A DNA stretch of 46,522 nucleotides from Clostridiales bacterium DTU083 (GTDB lineage Bacteria; Bacillota; Clostridia; Caldicoprobacterales; DTU083): contig LFTC01000068.1 in assembly GCA_001512915.1 (NCBI GenBank), positions 1 to 46,522 of the forward strand. Direction: 5' to 3'. Positions 34,228-43,314 of this stretch are shown here, in pieces. Under the pieces are notes generated by a model that was given only the letters and a program-made list of their open reading frames with translations, was not told the DNA's origin and did no database searches. Both the position numbers and the translations under genes were made by a program. Each line of letters starts with the position of its first letter. Within the stretch, counting starts at the first letter, position 1.

Positions 34228-35946
34228 TCATACTCTATTCAAAAAAGCTGTCATATCCTCTGTGCCAAGGCAGTTCAGTATATCCTCCTTTTCACACCAG
34301 CCTTTCCGGGCTATGGCTAAGCCGTATTGCGTATGAGAAATGGTTTCGATGCTGTGAGCATCCGGATTGATCATAAGTTTTACTCCTATTTCCTTGGCCC
34401 TCTTGATCCAACGCCAGTCCAGGTCCAGCCGGTGTGGATTGGCATTGATCTCCAGAACTGTTCCTCTCTCCGCTGCTTTTGCCAAAATCTGCTCCATATC
34501 CGCTTCATATGGATCCCTGGACAGGAGCAGCCTTCCGCTTGGATGGCCCAGCATGGTTGCGGCAGGATGATCCATGGCTTTCAGTATTCTCCTTGTCATG
34601 CTTTCACGGTCCATGCGGAACTGAGAATGTACAGATATAATTACATAATCAAAACCTCTAAGAAATTCATCAGGATAATCCAGGGAACCATCCGGCAATA
34701 TGTCTGATTCTATTCCTTTGAATATATGAAAATCTTCATATTGCTCATTTAAAGCATCGATTTCCTCATGCTGCCTTATAACATCATCTTCACTCAGGCC
34801 CCCGGCATAGTAAGCAGACCGGCTGTGATCCGCAATTCCGATGTATTGATAACCCTGCCTGCGGGCTTCTTCTGCCAGTTCCTTAATGGAGTTAATGCCA
34901 TCGCTGTAGCAGGTGTGTATATGAAAGATACCTTTTAAATCATCCCTTTCAACCAGGTCAGGCAGCCTGTTTTCCATTGCTGCTTCAATTTCGCCCGTAT
35001 CCTCCCTGAGTTCAGGCGGAATATAGGCCATACCCAGGGCCTTGAATAGTTCCTCTTCATTGCTGCAGGGAATCCTGCTGCCGTCTGCTTCCCGGAACAG
35101 CCCATACTCATTCATTTTCAGACCCAAAGATTTTGCTGTATGCCTCATCTTTGTATTGTGTTCCTTGCTGCCCGTAAAGTGATGCAGGGCATAGGGGTAC
35201 TGTTCAGGTGAGACTACCCGCAGATCAACAGCTATGCCTTTCTGTAAACGCACACTGGCTTTAGTCGGGCCCCTGCCAATGATATCTGCCACATCTGGCA
35301 GGGCAACAAAACAATCCATTACTCTTTCTGCCTGATCCGAGGCTGCAAGAATATCGATATCTTTAATGATTTCCTTTTTCCTGCGAAGGCTTCCCGCTAT
35401 ACTCAGAGAGTTTACTTCCGGACATTCCTTCAACCCGTTGAAAACACCCAGCGCCATGTCTTCTGCCTCATGAAGCAGATACCTGCCGGACGCAGTGCGT
35501 ACAAGGGATATGCCTTTTAATATATTTTCCTGGGTTTTCTGCCCAAACCCGGGCAGCTCAAGCAAGCGGTTCTCCTTGCAGGCATATTCCAGTTCGCCGA
35601 TGGTTTCAATACCCAGCGTTTCATATAAAAGCCGGATCTTTTTTGCACCCAGGCCCGGAATTTTGAACAGTTCAAACAAACTGGCCGGAAACTCTGCTTT
35701 CAGCTTATTATAATATTCCAGGTTTCCCGTGGTGACCAGCTCAGTTATTTTTTCTTCTAAAGCTTTTCCTATCCCCTTTATGGTGCCAAGCCGTTTTTCA
35801 CGAACCAAAACTTCCAAATCTTCATCCAAAGCCTGAATTATCCTTGCCCCATTTTCATAGGCACGTATCTTGAAAAGGTTCTCTCCTTTTAGTTCAAGAT
35901 ACAGGGCAATCTCACCAAGGATATCGGCAACCCTGCGCTTATCCAT
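34228..35946 (-). CDS. polX: DNA polymerase X family (PolX) with PHP domain
   Basis: A 572-residue repair polymerase with 3'-5' exonuclease. The N-terminal 8-kDa-like and fingers parts contain two HhH motifs (KGIGKALEEKI and PGLGAKKIRLL), the palm has AGSLRRKKEIIKDIDILA with the catalytic D-x-D and a third Asp in VAVDLRVV, and the C-terminal PHP domain has HIHTCYSDGINS, IADHS, GIESDIL, HSQFRM, GHPSGRLL and NPDAHS. The polymerase and exonuclease sites appear intact. The start is the ATG at 35946 after GGAG. It ends 52 bases before hflX begins. Confidence 0.95.
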   Translation of the reverse strand: MDKRRVADILGEIALYLELKGENLFKIRAYENGARIIQALDEDLEVLVREKRLGTIKGIGKALEEKITELVTTGNLEYYNKLKAEFPASLFELFKIPGLGAKKIRLLYETLGIETIGELEYACKENRLLELPGFGQKTQENILKGISLVRTASGRYLLHEAEDMALGVFNGLKECPEVNSLSIAGSLRRKKEIIKDIDILAASDQAERVMDCFVALPDVADIIGRGPTKASVRLQKGIAVDLRVVSPEQYPYALHHFTGSKEHNTKMRHTAKSLGLKMNEYGLFREADGSRIPCSNEEELFKALGMAYIPPELREDTGEIEAAMENRLPDLVERDDLKGIFHIHTCYSDGINSIKELAEEARRQGYQYIGIADHSRSAYYAGGLSEDDVIRQHEEIDALNEQYEDFHIFKGIESDILPDGSLDYPDEFLRGFDYVIISVHSQFRMDRESMTRRILKAMDHPAATMLGHPSGRLLLSRDPYEADMEQILAKAAERGTVLEINANPHRLDLDWRWIKRAKEIGVKLMINPDAHSIETISHTQYGLAIARKGWCEKEDILNCLGTEDMTAFLNRV

Positions 35947-36085
35947 CAAAACCCGCTCCAATTAACTAAGTCATGTGTATTCTTAAACCATTAAAAAAGT
36001 TTAATCCATATGTTAGTATATCAGATTAAAACCCGCTTTTTAAGAAAAGATAATATTGTTACTTTTAACATTGGAGGAAGGATAT

Positions 36086-36655
36086 ATGCAAAAAAGTGAG
36101 AAAGAAAAAATGTTGTCCGGTGAATATTATTTCGCAGGTGATCAGGTATTAGCTGCTGAAAGAGACTATGCCAGAAGTTTGATATATGAATACAATAATA
36201 CTAAACCAAATGAAAAAGAAAAAAGACGGGAGATTTTAAATAGGCTGATCAAGGCAAAAGGGCCGCTTAATATAGAACCGCCTTTTTATTGTGATTATGG
36301 GAATAACATAGAAACAGGCGGCAATTTTTACGCAAACTTCGGCTGCGTAATACTGGATGTTAACAAAGTTATAATAGGTGATAATGTATTGCTGGGCCCC
36401 AACGTGCAGCTTTATACTGCCATGCACCCCCCCGATCCCATAAAGCGGCTTTCCGGGGTGGAAAATTCGAAGCCAATTATAATTGGAAATAATGTATGGA
36501 TCGGCGGCGGTGCTATAGTATGCCCTGGCGTGAAAATCGGGGACAATGTAACTATAGGGGCAGGGAGCGTTGTAACCAAGGACATGCCCAGTAATGTTAT
36601 TGCTGCAGGCAATCCATGCAGGATTGTTAAGGTCATTCAAAATAGGTTTCACTGA
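36086..36655 (+). CDS. Maltose/galactoside O-acetyltransferase family
   Basis: A 189-residue left-handed beta-helix acetyltransferase. The N-terminal helical part (MLSGEYYFAGDQVLAAERDYA) and the hexapeptide repeats with VLLGPNVQLYTAMHPPDP, which supplies the catalytic His, match the LacA/Maa group, which acetylates sugars with acetyl-CoA. The start is an ATG after GGAGGAAGG. It stands alone and its end overlaps the convergent sufU gene by 23 bases. Confidence 0.92.
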   Translation: MQKSEKEKMLSGEYYFAGDQVLAAERDYARSLIYEYNNTKPNEKEKRREILNRLIKAKGPLNIEPPFYCDYGNNIETGGNFYANFGCVILDVNKVIIGDNVLLGPNVQLYTAMHPPDPIKRLSGVENSKPIIIGNNVWIGGGAIVCPGVKIGDNVTIGAGSVVTKDMPSNVIAAGNPCRIVKVIQNRFH

Positions 36656-37070
36656 GGGCTTCCTTTAATGTATGCCAGGCCAAAACGGCGCATTTTACCC
36701 TGGCAGGCATATTTGAAATACTTTGGAAGACAATTAAGTCTTCCAGCCCTTCAAGCTCTTTTTCATCTGTAACTTCCTTTTTTATCATGCCCAGGAATGT
36801 TTCCGCCAGTTTCGTTGCTTCATCCAGACCTCTGCCCTTGATTAAATCTATCATCATAGAGGCAGATGCCTGGGAAATGGCGCATCCAACTCCTTGAAAG
36901 GAAGCATCTTCTATTTGACCATCCTTAATCTTCAGCTGCAGGGTAATATCATCACCGCAGCTGGGATTATGGCCTCTTTCCACGATATTTGGATTATCCA
37001 AAGGCCTTTTGTTATGACCGCTTTTATTGTGCTCCATTATAAGCTGAGTATATATTGAACTAAGATCCAT
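36633..37070 (-). CDS. sufU: SufU, sulfur-transfer protein
   Basis: A 145-residue protein that receives sulfur from SufS and passes it into cluster assembly. Zinc-site residues Cys38, Asp40, Cys63 and Cys127 lie in NPSCGDDI, GVGCAISQAS and RVKCAVLAW, as in B. subtilis SufU. It is the last gene of the suf operon and overlaps sufS by 11 bases. Confidence 0.95.
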   Translation of the reverse strand: MDLSSIYTQLIMEHNKSGHNKRPLDNPNIVERGHNPSCGDDITLQLKIKDGQIEDASFQGVGCAISQASASMMIDLIKGRGLDEATKLAETFLGMIKKEVTDEKELEGLEDLIVFQSISNMPARVKCAVLAWHTLKEALSETYFE

Positions 37071-38298
37071 ATCCTAACCACTTCCTAACCTTTTTTAAAC
37101 CTTCAAGAAACTGGTCGACATCTTCCTTTGTATTATAAAGATAAAAGCTTATCCTGGATGTAGCAGGCAGATTCAAATATCTCATAAGGGGCTGGGCACA
37201 ATGGTGGCCTGCCCTGACGGCTACCCCATAGGAGTCCAGTATGGTTGCAACATCATGAGGATGTGCATCATCTATAGTAAAGGAAATGATGCCGCCTCTC
37301 ATATTCAGATCCTTGGGTCCTTGAATATTTACATAGGATAGAGACAACATCCTATCCAAGGCATATTCAACCAGTTCTTTTTCATGAGCTTCAATCTTAT
37401 CAAGCCCCGTCTTTTCCAAATAGTCCATGGCAGCCCTTAAGCCAACTGCCCCTTCAACATTTTGAGTACCCGCTTCAAAGGTATAAGGCAGAGGGGCAAA
37501 GCTTGCATGGTCTTCGTAGACGTATTCTATCATATCACCGCCCATAAGAAATGGGGGCATCTTCTCCAGTATTGCCTTTTTCCCGTAAATCACTCCAATC
37601 CCCATGGGTCCAAGCATCTTGTGGCCTGAAAATACATAGAAATCTGCATCGAGCTGTTGAACGTCCACCTTAATGTGGGGAGTGCTTTGGGCTCCGTCTA
37701 TGAGCACTTTAGCGCCTATTTTATGGGCATGGGCAATTATTTCTTCAATTGGATGGATAGTTCCCAGAACATTGGACATATGTGCTATGGATACTATTTT
37801 TGCCTTGCTGGTAATCTTTTTCCTTATTTCTTCCAAAGATATCCTTCCATCTTCGTTTATATACATATATTTCAAAACAGCCTTTTTTTCTGCTGCCAGC
37901 CTTTGCCAGGGAAGAATATTGCTGTGATGTTCCGAAATTGCCAGTACGATTTCATCTCCTTCTTCAACAAAGGCTTTTCCAAAGGAATGGGCTATAAGAT
38001 TTATGGATTCGGTGGTATTCCTGGTGAAAACTATTTCCTCAGCGGATCCTGCGTTTATAAACTTTTTAACTCTTTCCCTGGCCGATTCATATTCTTCTGT
38101 CGCTCTTATGCTTAGCTGATGAGCCCCCCTGTGAGGATTGCCGTAAGCTCTTGTATTGTAATTATAGACAGCCTCGAGGACCTGGACGGGCTTAAGGGTA
38201 GTAGCCCCGTTATCCAGGTATGCCAGCCTGCGGCCGTTGATTTCTTGCTCAAATATGGGGAAATCTTTTTTTATTTCCTCCGGCTTCAGCTTATGCAT
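37060..38298 (-). CDS. sufS: Cysteine desulfurase SufS
   Basis: A 412-residue PLP enzyme that removes sulfur from cysteine for Fe-S cluster assembly. It has AYLDNGATTLKP near the start, the PLP Lys in YVFSGHKMLGPMGIG, and the catalytic Cys in RAGHHCAQPLM. The ATG at 38298 follows AGAAGGAG and overlaps the sufD stop by eight bases. Its partner SufU is directly downstream. Confidence 0.96.
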   Translation of the reverse strand: MHKLKPEEIKKDFPIFEQEINGRRLAYLDNGATTLKPVQVLEAVYNYNTRAYGNPHRGAHQLSIRATEEYESARERVKKFINAGSAEEIVFTRNTTESINLIAHSFGKAFVEEGDEIVLAISEHHSNILPWQRLAAEKKAVLKYMYINEDGRISLEEIRKKITSKAKIVSIAHMSNVLGTIHPIEEIIAHAHKIGAKVLIDGAQSTPHIKVDVQQLDADFYVFSGHKMLGPMGIGVIYGKKAILEKMPPFLMGGDMIEYVYEDHASFAPLPYTFEAGTQNVEGAVGLRAAMDYLEKTGLDKIEAHEKELVEYALDRMLSLSYVNIQGPKDLNMRGGIISFTIDDAHPHDVATILDSYGVAVRAGHHCAQPLMRYLNLPATSRISFYLYNTKEDVDQFLEGLKKVRKWLGYGS

Positions 38299-39358
38299 CG
38301 GCAAATCTCCTTCTGATTTCACCATTGATAATCTGTCTTAAGCTTTCTATGGGAATCTTGTCTACAATCGGCATTAATGACCCTTCTATAATCAGCTTTT
38401 CAGCCTCTTTTTCGCGCAAGCCGCGGCTCATCAGGTAGAAGAGCTGATTTTCATTGATCTGGCCTGCGCTGGCAGCATGCTCTCCTTCAACATCATCTTC
38501 TTCGCATAAAAGCCCGGGTATTGAGTCAGCTTTCACTGTTGGATCAAGCAGAAGTACATATTCTTCCTCTGATCCTTTAGCGTGCTTTGCTCCCCTCCTA
38601 AAATCCAGATTGCCTCTAAAAACCTTCCTGGAATTATCCATCAGGGCTCCTCTGGCTTCTATATGGCTTATGCTTCTCCTGCCCCTGTGAATCATGGAAT
38701 AGGACATGTCCATTTTACGTTCTCCGTCTCCCATATATATTGAGGACAGGTATCCCTGGCTTGACTCTTCGTCCAAATATGTTGTGTAATTGGTCCCGCT
38801 TATTTGGCTGCCCAGCTCCACTGTTATCCAGTTAACCCTTCCCCCGCCTTTTACATAGGCCACATTGGTATCAAAATTATGCGACAGGCTGTTCATCCTC
38901 TGAATCTTGATGATTGTTAAAGAAGAGTTTTCCTTGGCATAGATTTCTGTAAAGCCGTTGTGAAAGGCTTCAACTTCTCCATCTGTACTGTACTGGAAAA
39001 CTATTACGGCTTGGCTGCCGGGCTGTGCCACTATGATGTTTTTATCAACTACCGCCGGGTTTTCCTTTTCCATAATGAAGTCTGCCATTATAGGCTTGTC
39101 TACGACTGTATTCTTTTCAAGATACAAAGATATTCCGCTGTTGTAGGATTCATTTACGTAAGATATAAAGTCCTTACCCAGGCCTTTATCTTCCCTGATA
39201 CTTGACCAATTAATCTTTATGCTGTTTATTGCATTGCAGGTTTTATCCAGCCTTGCTCCTGGCGGAAGCCCTTCCTCCAGGTTTATATATTCCTTCTTAT
39301 ATTCATCCACCAATGGGAAGGTATAATTTTTCAGATTAATTCTTTTCCAGGTAATCAT
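38291..39358 (-). CDS. sufD: Fe-S assembly protein SufD
   Basis: A 355-residue member of the SufB/SufD family, the non-catalytic partner in the SufBC2D scaffold. It shares the beta-helix core (GRRSISHIEARGALMDNSRK) and the C-terminal SRGLREKEAEKLIIEG helix with SufB. It is shorter than E. coli SufD. It lies 11 bases after sufB. Confidence 0.93.
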   Translation of the reverse strand: MITWKRINLKNYTFPLVDEYKKEYINLEEGLPPGARLDKTCNAINSIKINWSSIREDKGLGKDFISYVNESYNSGISLYLEKNTVVDKPIMADFIMEKENPAVVDKNIIVAQPGSQAVIVFQYSTDGEVEAFHNGFTEIYAKENSSLTIIKIQRMNSLSHNFDTNVAYVKGGGRVNWITVELGSQISGTNYTTYLDEESSQGYLSSIYMGDGERKMDMSYSMIHRGRRSISHIEARGALMDNSRKVFRGNLDFRRGAKHAKGSEEEYVLLLDPTVKADSIPGLLCEEDDVEGEHAASAGQINENQLFYLMSRGLREKEAEKLIIEGSLMPIVDKIPIESLRQIINGEIRRRFADA

Positions 39359-39369
39359 TCTCAGCCCTC

Positions 39370-40779
39370 CTATCCTATGGTGCCTTCCAGCTCTATATTG
39401 ATCAGGTTGTTTAATTCCACGGCATATTCCAAAGGCAGCTCTTTGGTAACAGGCTCAACAAAGCCCCTTACAATCATGGCCTTTGCTTCTTCCTCGCTGA
39501 TGCCTCTGCTCATAAGGTAAAAAATGGCTTCATCGCTTATCCTGCCTATTTTCGCCTCGTGGCCGATATCAACATCATCATTGTTTATCTCAATGATCGG
39601 CAATGTGTCGGATTTAGACTCATTGTCAAGCATTAAAGATTCACAGGATACGGAGGCTTTGCAGCCATAAGCATTGGGGGCTATGTGCAGCTGCCCCCTG
39701 TAAAAAGCATAGCCGCCGTCTTTGGATATTGACCTTGAATTTACCGTTGAAGAGGTATGAGGAGCCAGATGAACCACCTTGGTTCCGGTATCCAGATGCT
39801 GGCCTTTAGAAGCAAAGGTAATGCCGGTAAACTCAGACCTTGCGCCTTCGCCTCTCAATATGCTCATGGGATAGAGCATGGAAACTTTTGAGCCAAATGA
39901 ACCTGAAACCCATTCAATTGTCCCGTTTTTATCCACCAAAGCCCTTTTAGTGTTTAGGTTGTACATATTTTTAGACCAATTCTCTATGGTGCTGTACCTT
40001 AAGGTTGCATTCTCCTTTACAAACAGCTCCACACACCCGGCATGGAGGTTATTTACCTTATACTTGGGAGCAGAACAGCCTTCTATAAAGTGGAGCCTGG
40101 AACCTTTCTCAACAATTATCAGTGTGTGCTCAAACTGTCCTGCTCCAGGTGCATTAAGCCTGAAATATGACTGCAGCGGGATATCCACGTTTACACCTTC
40201 CGGAACATAAACAAAAGATCCGCCTGACCAGACAGCCCCGTGCAGGGCGGCAAACTTATGGGCAGATGGTGGAACCAGGGTCATGAAGTATTTCCTGACA
40301 ACATCTTCATATTCCACCAGGGCAGTTTCCATGTCCATGTAGATCACTCCCTGATCTACCAGTTCCCTCCTGATGTTGTGGTAAACCACTTCCGAATCAT
40401 ACTGGGCTCCAACCCCTGCCAGGGCTTCCCTTTCAGCCTGCGGAATGCCCAGAAGTTCAAAAGTCATCTTTATTTCCTCTGGCACATCATCCCAGCTGTG
40501 TTTCATGTCCGTATTGGGCCTTATATAGGTTATGATTTCATCCATGTTTAGGTCCGACAGGTCCGGGCCCCAGGCCGGCATAGGCATGCTGTTGTATATC
40601 TCCAGAGATTTGAGCCTGAAATCGGTCATCCATTGAGGCTCATTTTTCTCCTTTGAAATGGCCTCTACTATTTCAGCATTCAAACCCTTGTCAGCTTTGT
40701 AATCGTAGGTAAATACATTTTTTATATCATAAATTCCCCTGTCTACATCTTCCACGTAAGTTTTTTTTCTTCTTTCCAT
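39370..40779 (-). CDS. sufB: Fe-S assembly protein SufB
   Basis: A 469-residue scaffold on which new clusters are built. Typical parts include AALHGAVWSGGSFVYVPEGV, the CSAPKYKVNNLHAG stretch, and C-terminal IGRISDEAIFYLMSRGISEEEA. The ATG at 40779 is seven bases after AGGAG. It begins 10 bases after sufC. Confidence 0.96.
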   Translation of the reverse strand: MERRKKTYVEDVDRGIYDIKNVFTYDYKADKGLNAEIVEAISKEKNEPQWMTDFRLKSLEIYNSMPMPAWGPDLSDLNMDEIITYIRPNTDMKHSWDDVPEEIKMTFELLGIPQAEREALAGVGAQYDSEVVYHNIRRELVDQGVIYMDMETALVEYEDVVRKYFMTLVPPSAHKFAALHGAVWSGGSFVYVPEGVNVDIPLQSYFRLNAPGAGQFEHTLIIVEKGSRLHFIEGCSAPKYKVNNLHAGCVELFVKENATLRYSTIENWSKNMYNLNTKRALVDKNGTIEWVSGSFGSKVSMLYPMSILRGEGARSEFTGITFASKGQHLDTGTKVVHLAPHTSSTVNSRSISKDGGYAFYRGQLHIAPNAYGCKASVSCESLMLDNESKSDTLPIIEINNDDVDIGHEAKIGRISDEAIFYLMSRGISEEEAKAMIVRGFVEPVTKELPLEYAVELNNLINIELEGTIG

Positions 40780-40789
40780 CTTCTCACTC

Positions 40790-41545
40790 CTATGCATGCG
40801 CATAACTTAATCTGATGTTTTCGTATCCTTCTTCATCGATTTCCTTTGCCAATTCAATGCCGCCGGTTTTGACTATTTTACCGTCGATAAGAATATGAAC
40901 ATAGTCCGGCTCCAGAAAATCCAACAGTTTATTATAATGGGTTATAACCAATATGGATCTCGTTTCATCCTTGATCCTCTTTACGCCTTCTGCAACAATC
41001 TTTATGGCATCTACATCAAGGCCCGAATCGGTTTCATCCAGGATGGCAAGTTTGGGCTCCAGGATGGACATTTGAAGTATCTCATTCTTTTTCTTTTCTC
41101 CTCCTGAAAATCCGACATTAAGATACCTGGAAGCGTATTCATCCTTGATTTCCAATAAATCCATCTTCTCCTTTAACAGCCTCCTGAAGGCCATTATTCC
41201 TTGCGGCCGGCCTGTTACTGATGTTTTGGCAGTCCTTAAGAAGTCTTCTACTGTAACCCCGGGTATTTCCTCCGGATACTGGAAGGAAAGAAAGATGCCT
41301 TTTCTGGCTCTTTCATCAGCCTTCATATCATTTATTACCTCGCCCTCAAATTCAACAGTGCCATTGGTGATACTATATTCCGGATGGCCCATAAGGGTAT
41401 ATGCCAAGGTTGACTTACCGCCGCCATTTGGGCCCATAATTACATGTATTTCACCCTTATCTATTTCAAGGTCCAAACCCTTCAGAATTTCCTGCTCATC
41501 AACGCTGACCTTTAAGTTCCTGATGCTTAGCAACTTGTTTCTCAT
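40790..41545 (-). CDS. sufC: Fe-S assembly ATPase SufC
   Basis: A 251-residue ABC-type ATPase that powers the SufBCD scaffold. Walker A is GPNGGGKST, the signature is VGFSGGEKKKNEI and Walker B is LAILDETDSGLD, all usual for SufC. GGAGG lies seven bases before the ATG at 41545. It is the first gene of sufCBDSU. Confidence 0.97.
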   Translation of the reverse strand: MRNKLLSIRNLKVSVDEQEILKGLDLEIDKGEIHVIMGPNGGGKSTLAYTLMGHPEYSITNGTVEFEGEVINDMKADERARKGIFLSFQYPEEIPGVTVEDFLRTAKTSVTGRPQGIMAFRRLLKEKMDLLEIKDEYASRYLNVGFSGGEKKKNEILQMSILEPKLAILDETDSGLDVDAIKIVAEGVKRIKDETRSILVITHYNKLLDFLEPDYVHILIDGKIVKTGGIELAKEIDEEGYENIRLSYAHA

Positions 41546-41606
41546 ATCTGTTCCTCCATTGATAAATATATTCATATGATAATAGTTTTCATTTATACAT
41601 TTATAT

Positions 41607-41635
41607 ATAATACCAATTTAATTCCTAGAAGTCTA
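41607..41635 (-). promoter_or_regulatory. suf operon promoter
   Basis: On the minus strand TAGACT is followed after 17 bases by TATTAT, about 60 bases before the sufC start codon. The -35 is inside the inverted repeat at 41620-41644. Confidence 0.5.
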
Positions 41636-41644
41636 CTTGGAATT
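41620..41644. promoter_or_regulatory. Inverted repeat, candidate suf operator
   Basis: AATTCC and GGAATT are separated by 13 bases and straddle the -35 of the suf promoter. An Rrf2-type (IscR/SufR) or other dimeric repressor is plausible, but no such regulator gene is in the window and I cannot match a known consensus. Confidence 0.4.
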
Positions 41645-41778
41645 GGGTTTAAATTTATAAAATTTCAATGCTTTGCTAATTCAGAATTGAATTGCTTCAG
41701 GCAGCATCAGATTTCACCTTAATTAATTTCAAAAGCCTGGCTAAAAAATTTAATGGCAAGATAAACACAGCATGGCTA

Positions 41779-41807
41779 TTGTAATAAAATTGTTTCCATG
41801 CTATAAA
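41779..41807 (+). promoter_or_regulatory. Promoter of the ALDH-activase-GRE cluster
   Basis: TTGTAA is followed after 17 bases by TATAAA, 73 bases before the aldehyde dehydrogenase start. It is the only clear promoter before the three co-oriented genes. Confidence 0.55.
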
Positions 41808-41879
41808 GTGTGTAACAGCAAATAATTCAATTTAATAGAGCGGTTATTGTTAAACAAGGATTGAAGGGGGCACAGCATA

Positions 41880-43244
41880 ATGAGTATTGAAGATTTAGTT
41901 GCAAAGCAGCGGACTTTTTACAACGCAGGCGCCACAAGATCAGTTGAATTCCGCCTGGATGCACTGAAACGACTGAAAACAGGCCTTAAGCAATTTGAAG
42001 ATAACTTCTTCCAGGCTCTCAAAGCAGATCTGAACAAGCATAAAATGGAGACATATATGACAGAAATAGGTATGGTGCTGGAAGAATTGAATTTTCACAT
42101 TAAGCACATAAGAAGATGGACCCGCCCCAAAAGAGTGCCCACACCGCTGGCCCAGTTTCACGGAAAAAGCTTTATACTGCCTGAGCCCTATGGATTGGTT
42201 TTGATTATTGCTCCCTGGAATTATCCTGTTCAATTATGCCTGACACCTCTGATTGGAGCTATTTCTGCAGGAAATTGTGCCATAATCAAGCCTTCCGCAT
42301 ATGCACCTGCTGCCAGCCGTGCCATAGCGGAACTTATCAAATCCATTTATCCCCCTGAGTATATTGCAGTGGTGGAGGGCGGACGGAAAGAAAACAGCGC
42401 TCTGCTGGACCAGAAATTTGACTATATTTTCTTTACAGGCAGCCCTGCAGTAGGCCGGATTGTTATGGAAGCTGCATCTAAGCACCTTACCCCTGTTACC
42501 CTGGAACTTGGCGGCAAAAGCCCGGTTATAATTGATAAAACAGCAGACTTAAAACCCGCCGCCCGCCGCATTGCTTTCGGAAAGACCATCAACGCAGGCC
42601 AGACCTGTGTTGCTCCCGACTACATTCTAATACATAAGGACATACGAGATGATTTTATCGGGCATTTTCGCACGGCCTTGGAAGAATTCTTTCCCGATGG
42701 AGACATGAAGAATATGCCTGTAATTATTAATGAAAAGCACTTTGAGCGCGTTTGCGGCTTGCTTGGAAGCGGCAAAGCAGTTATAGGCGGAAACACAGAT
42801 ACATCGCGCCGGTTTATTGAACCCACGGTACTGGTGGATGTATCTCCGGATTCTCCTGTTATGCAGGAGGAAATCTTCGGGCCGGTATTGCCAGTGCTCA
42901 CCTACCGGCAGCTGGAAGAAGCAATAGGTTTTATCAATTCACGGCCAAAACCTTTGGCCCTATACATATTCACAAATGATAAGCACACAGCTGAAACCGT
43001 GCTGAACCGTACATCCAGCGGCGGAGCATGCTGGAATGATACCATCATACACATTGCCAGCACCAGAATGGGTTTCGGCGGCGTAGGTGAAAGCGGCATG
43101 GGAAGCTACCATGGAAAGCATTCATTTGATACCTTTACTCATTATAAAAGCGTTGTAAAAAAATCCAACTTCATTGATCTGCCCATTCGTTATCATCCTT
43201 ACACAAACAGAAAGCTGAGTATTATCCGCAGGTTCATGAAGTGA
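41880..43244 (+). CDS. Aldehyde dehydrogenase, class 3-like
   Basis: A 454-residue NAD(P)-dependent enzyme that oxidises aldehydes to acids. The general base Glu209 is in TLELGGKSPVI and the nucleophile Cys243 is in NAGQTCVAPDY. The short N-terminus and the PFDTFTHYKS-like end (here SFDTFTHYKSVVKKS) place it in the class 3 (YwdH-like) group rather than the CoA-acylating group. AAGGGGG precedes the ATG. It is followed on the same strand by an activase and a glycyl-radical enzyme, so it may act on an aldehyde they make. Confidence 0.93.
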   Translation: MSIEDLVAKQRTFYNAGATRSVEFRLDALKRLKTGLKQFEDNFFQALKADLNKHKMETYMTEIGMVLEELNFHIKHIRRWTRPKRVPTPLAQFHGKSFILPEPYGLVLIIAPWNYPVQLCLTPLIGAISAGNCAIIKPSAYAPAASRAIAELIKSIYPPEYIAVVEGGRKENSALLDQKFDYIFFTGSPAVGRIVMEAASKHLTPVTLELGGKSPVIIDKTADLKPAARRIAFGKTINAGQTCVAPDYILIHKDIRDDFIGHFRTALEEFFPDGDMKNMPVIINEKHFERVCGLLGSGKAVIGGNTDTSRRFIEPTVLVDVSPDSPVMQEEIFGPVLPVLTYRQLEEAIGFINSRPKPLALYIFTNDKHTAETVLNRTSSGGACWNDTIIHIASTRMGFGGVGESGMGSYHGKHSFDTFTHYKSVVKKSNFIDLPIRYHPYTNRKLSIIRRFMK

Positions 43245-43314
43245 TAGAATTTTCTATTATTGCCTGTATCTTGATCCAGTGTTATTATTTAATAAAAAGC
43301 GGAGCTATATATCT

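Larger units (their letters stand above)
41546..41879. other. Divergent control region between suf and the ALDH-GRE cluster
   Basis: A 334-base AT-rich spacer with no convincing ORF. It holds the suf promoter and inverted repeat (41607-41644) and the ALDH promoter (41779-41807), each described separately. Confidence 0.6.

Noticed and set aside
37657-38115. Plus-strand ORF of 152 codons
   Set aside because: It is antisense to sufS, whose motifs are complete; no start signal.
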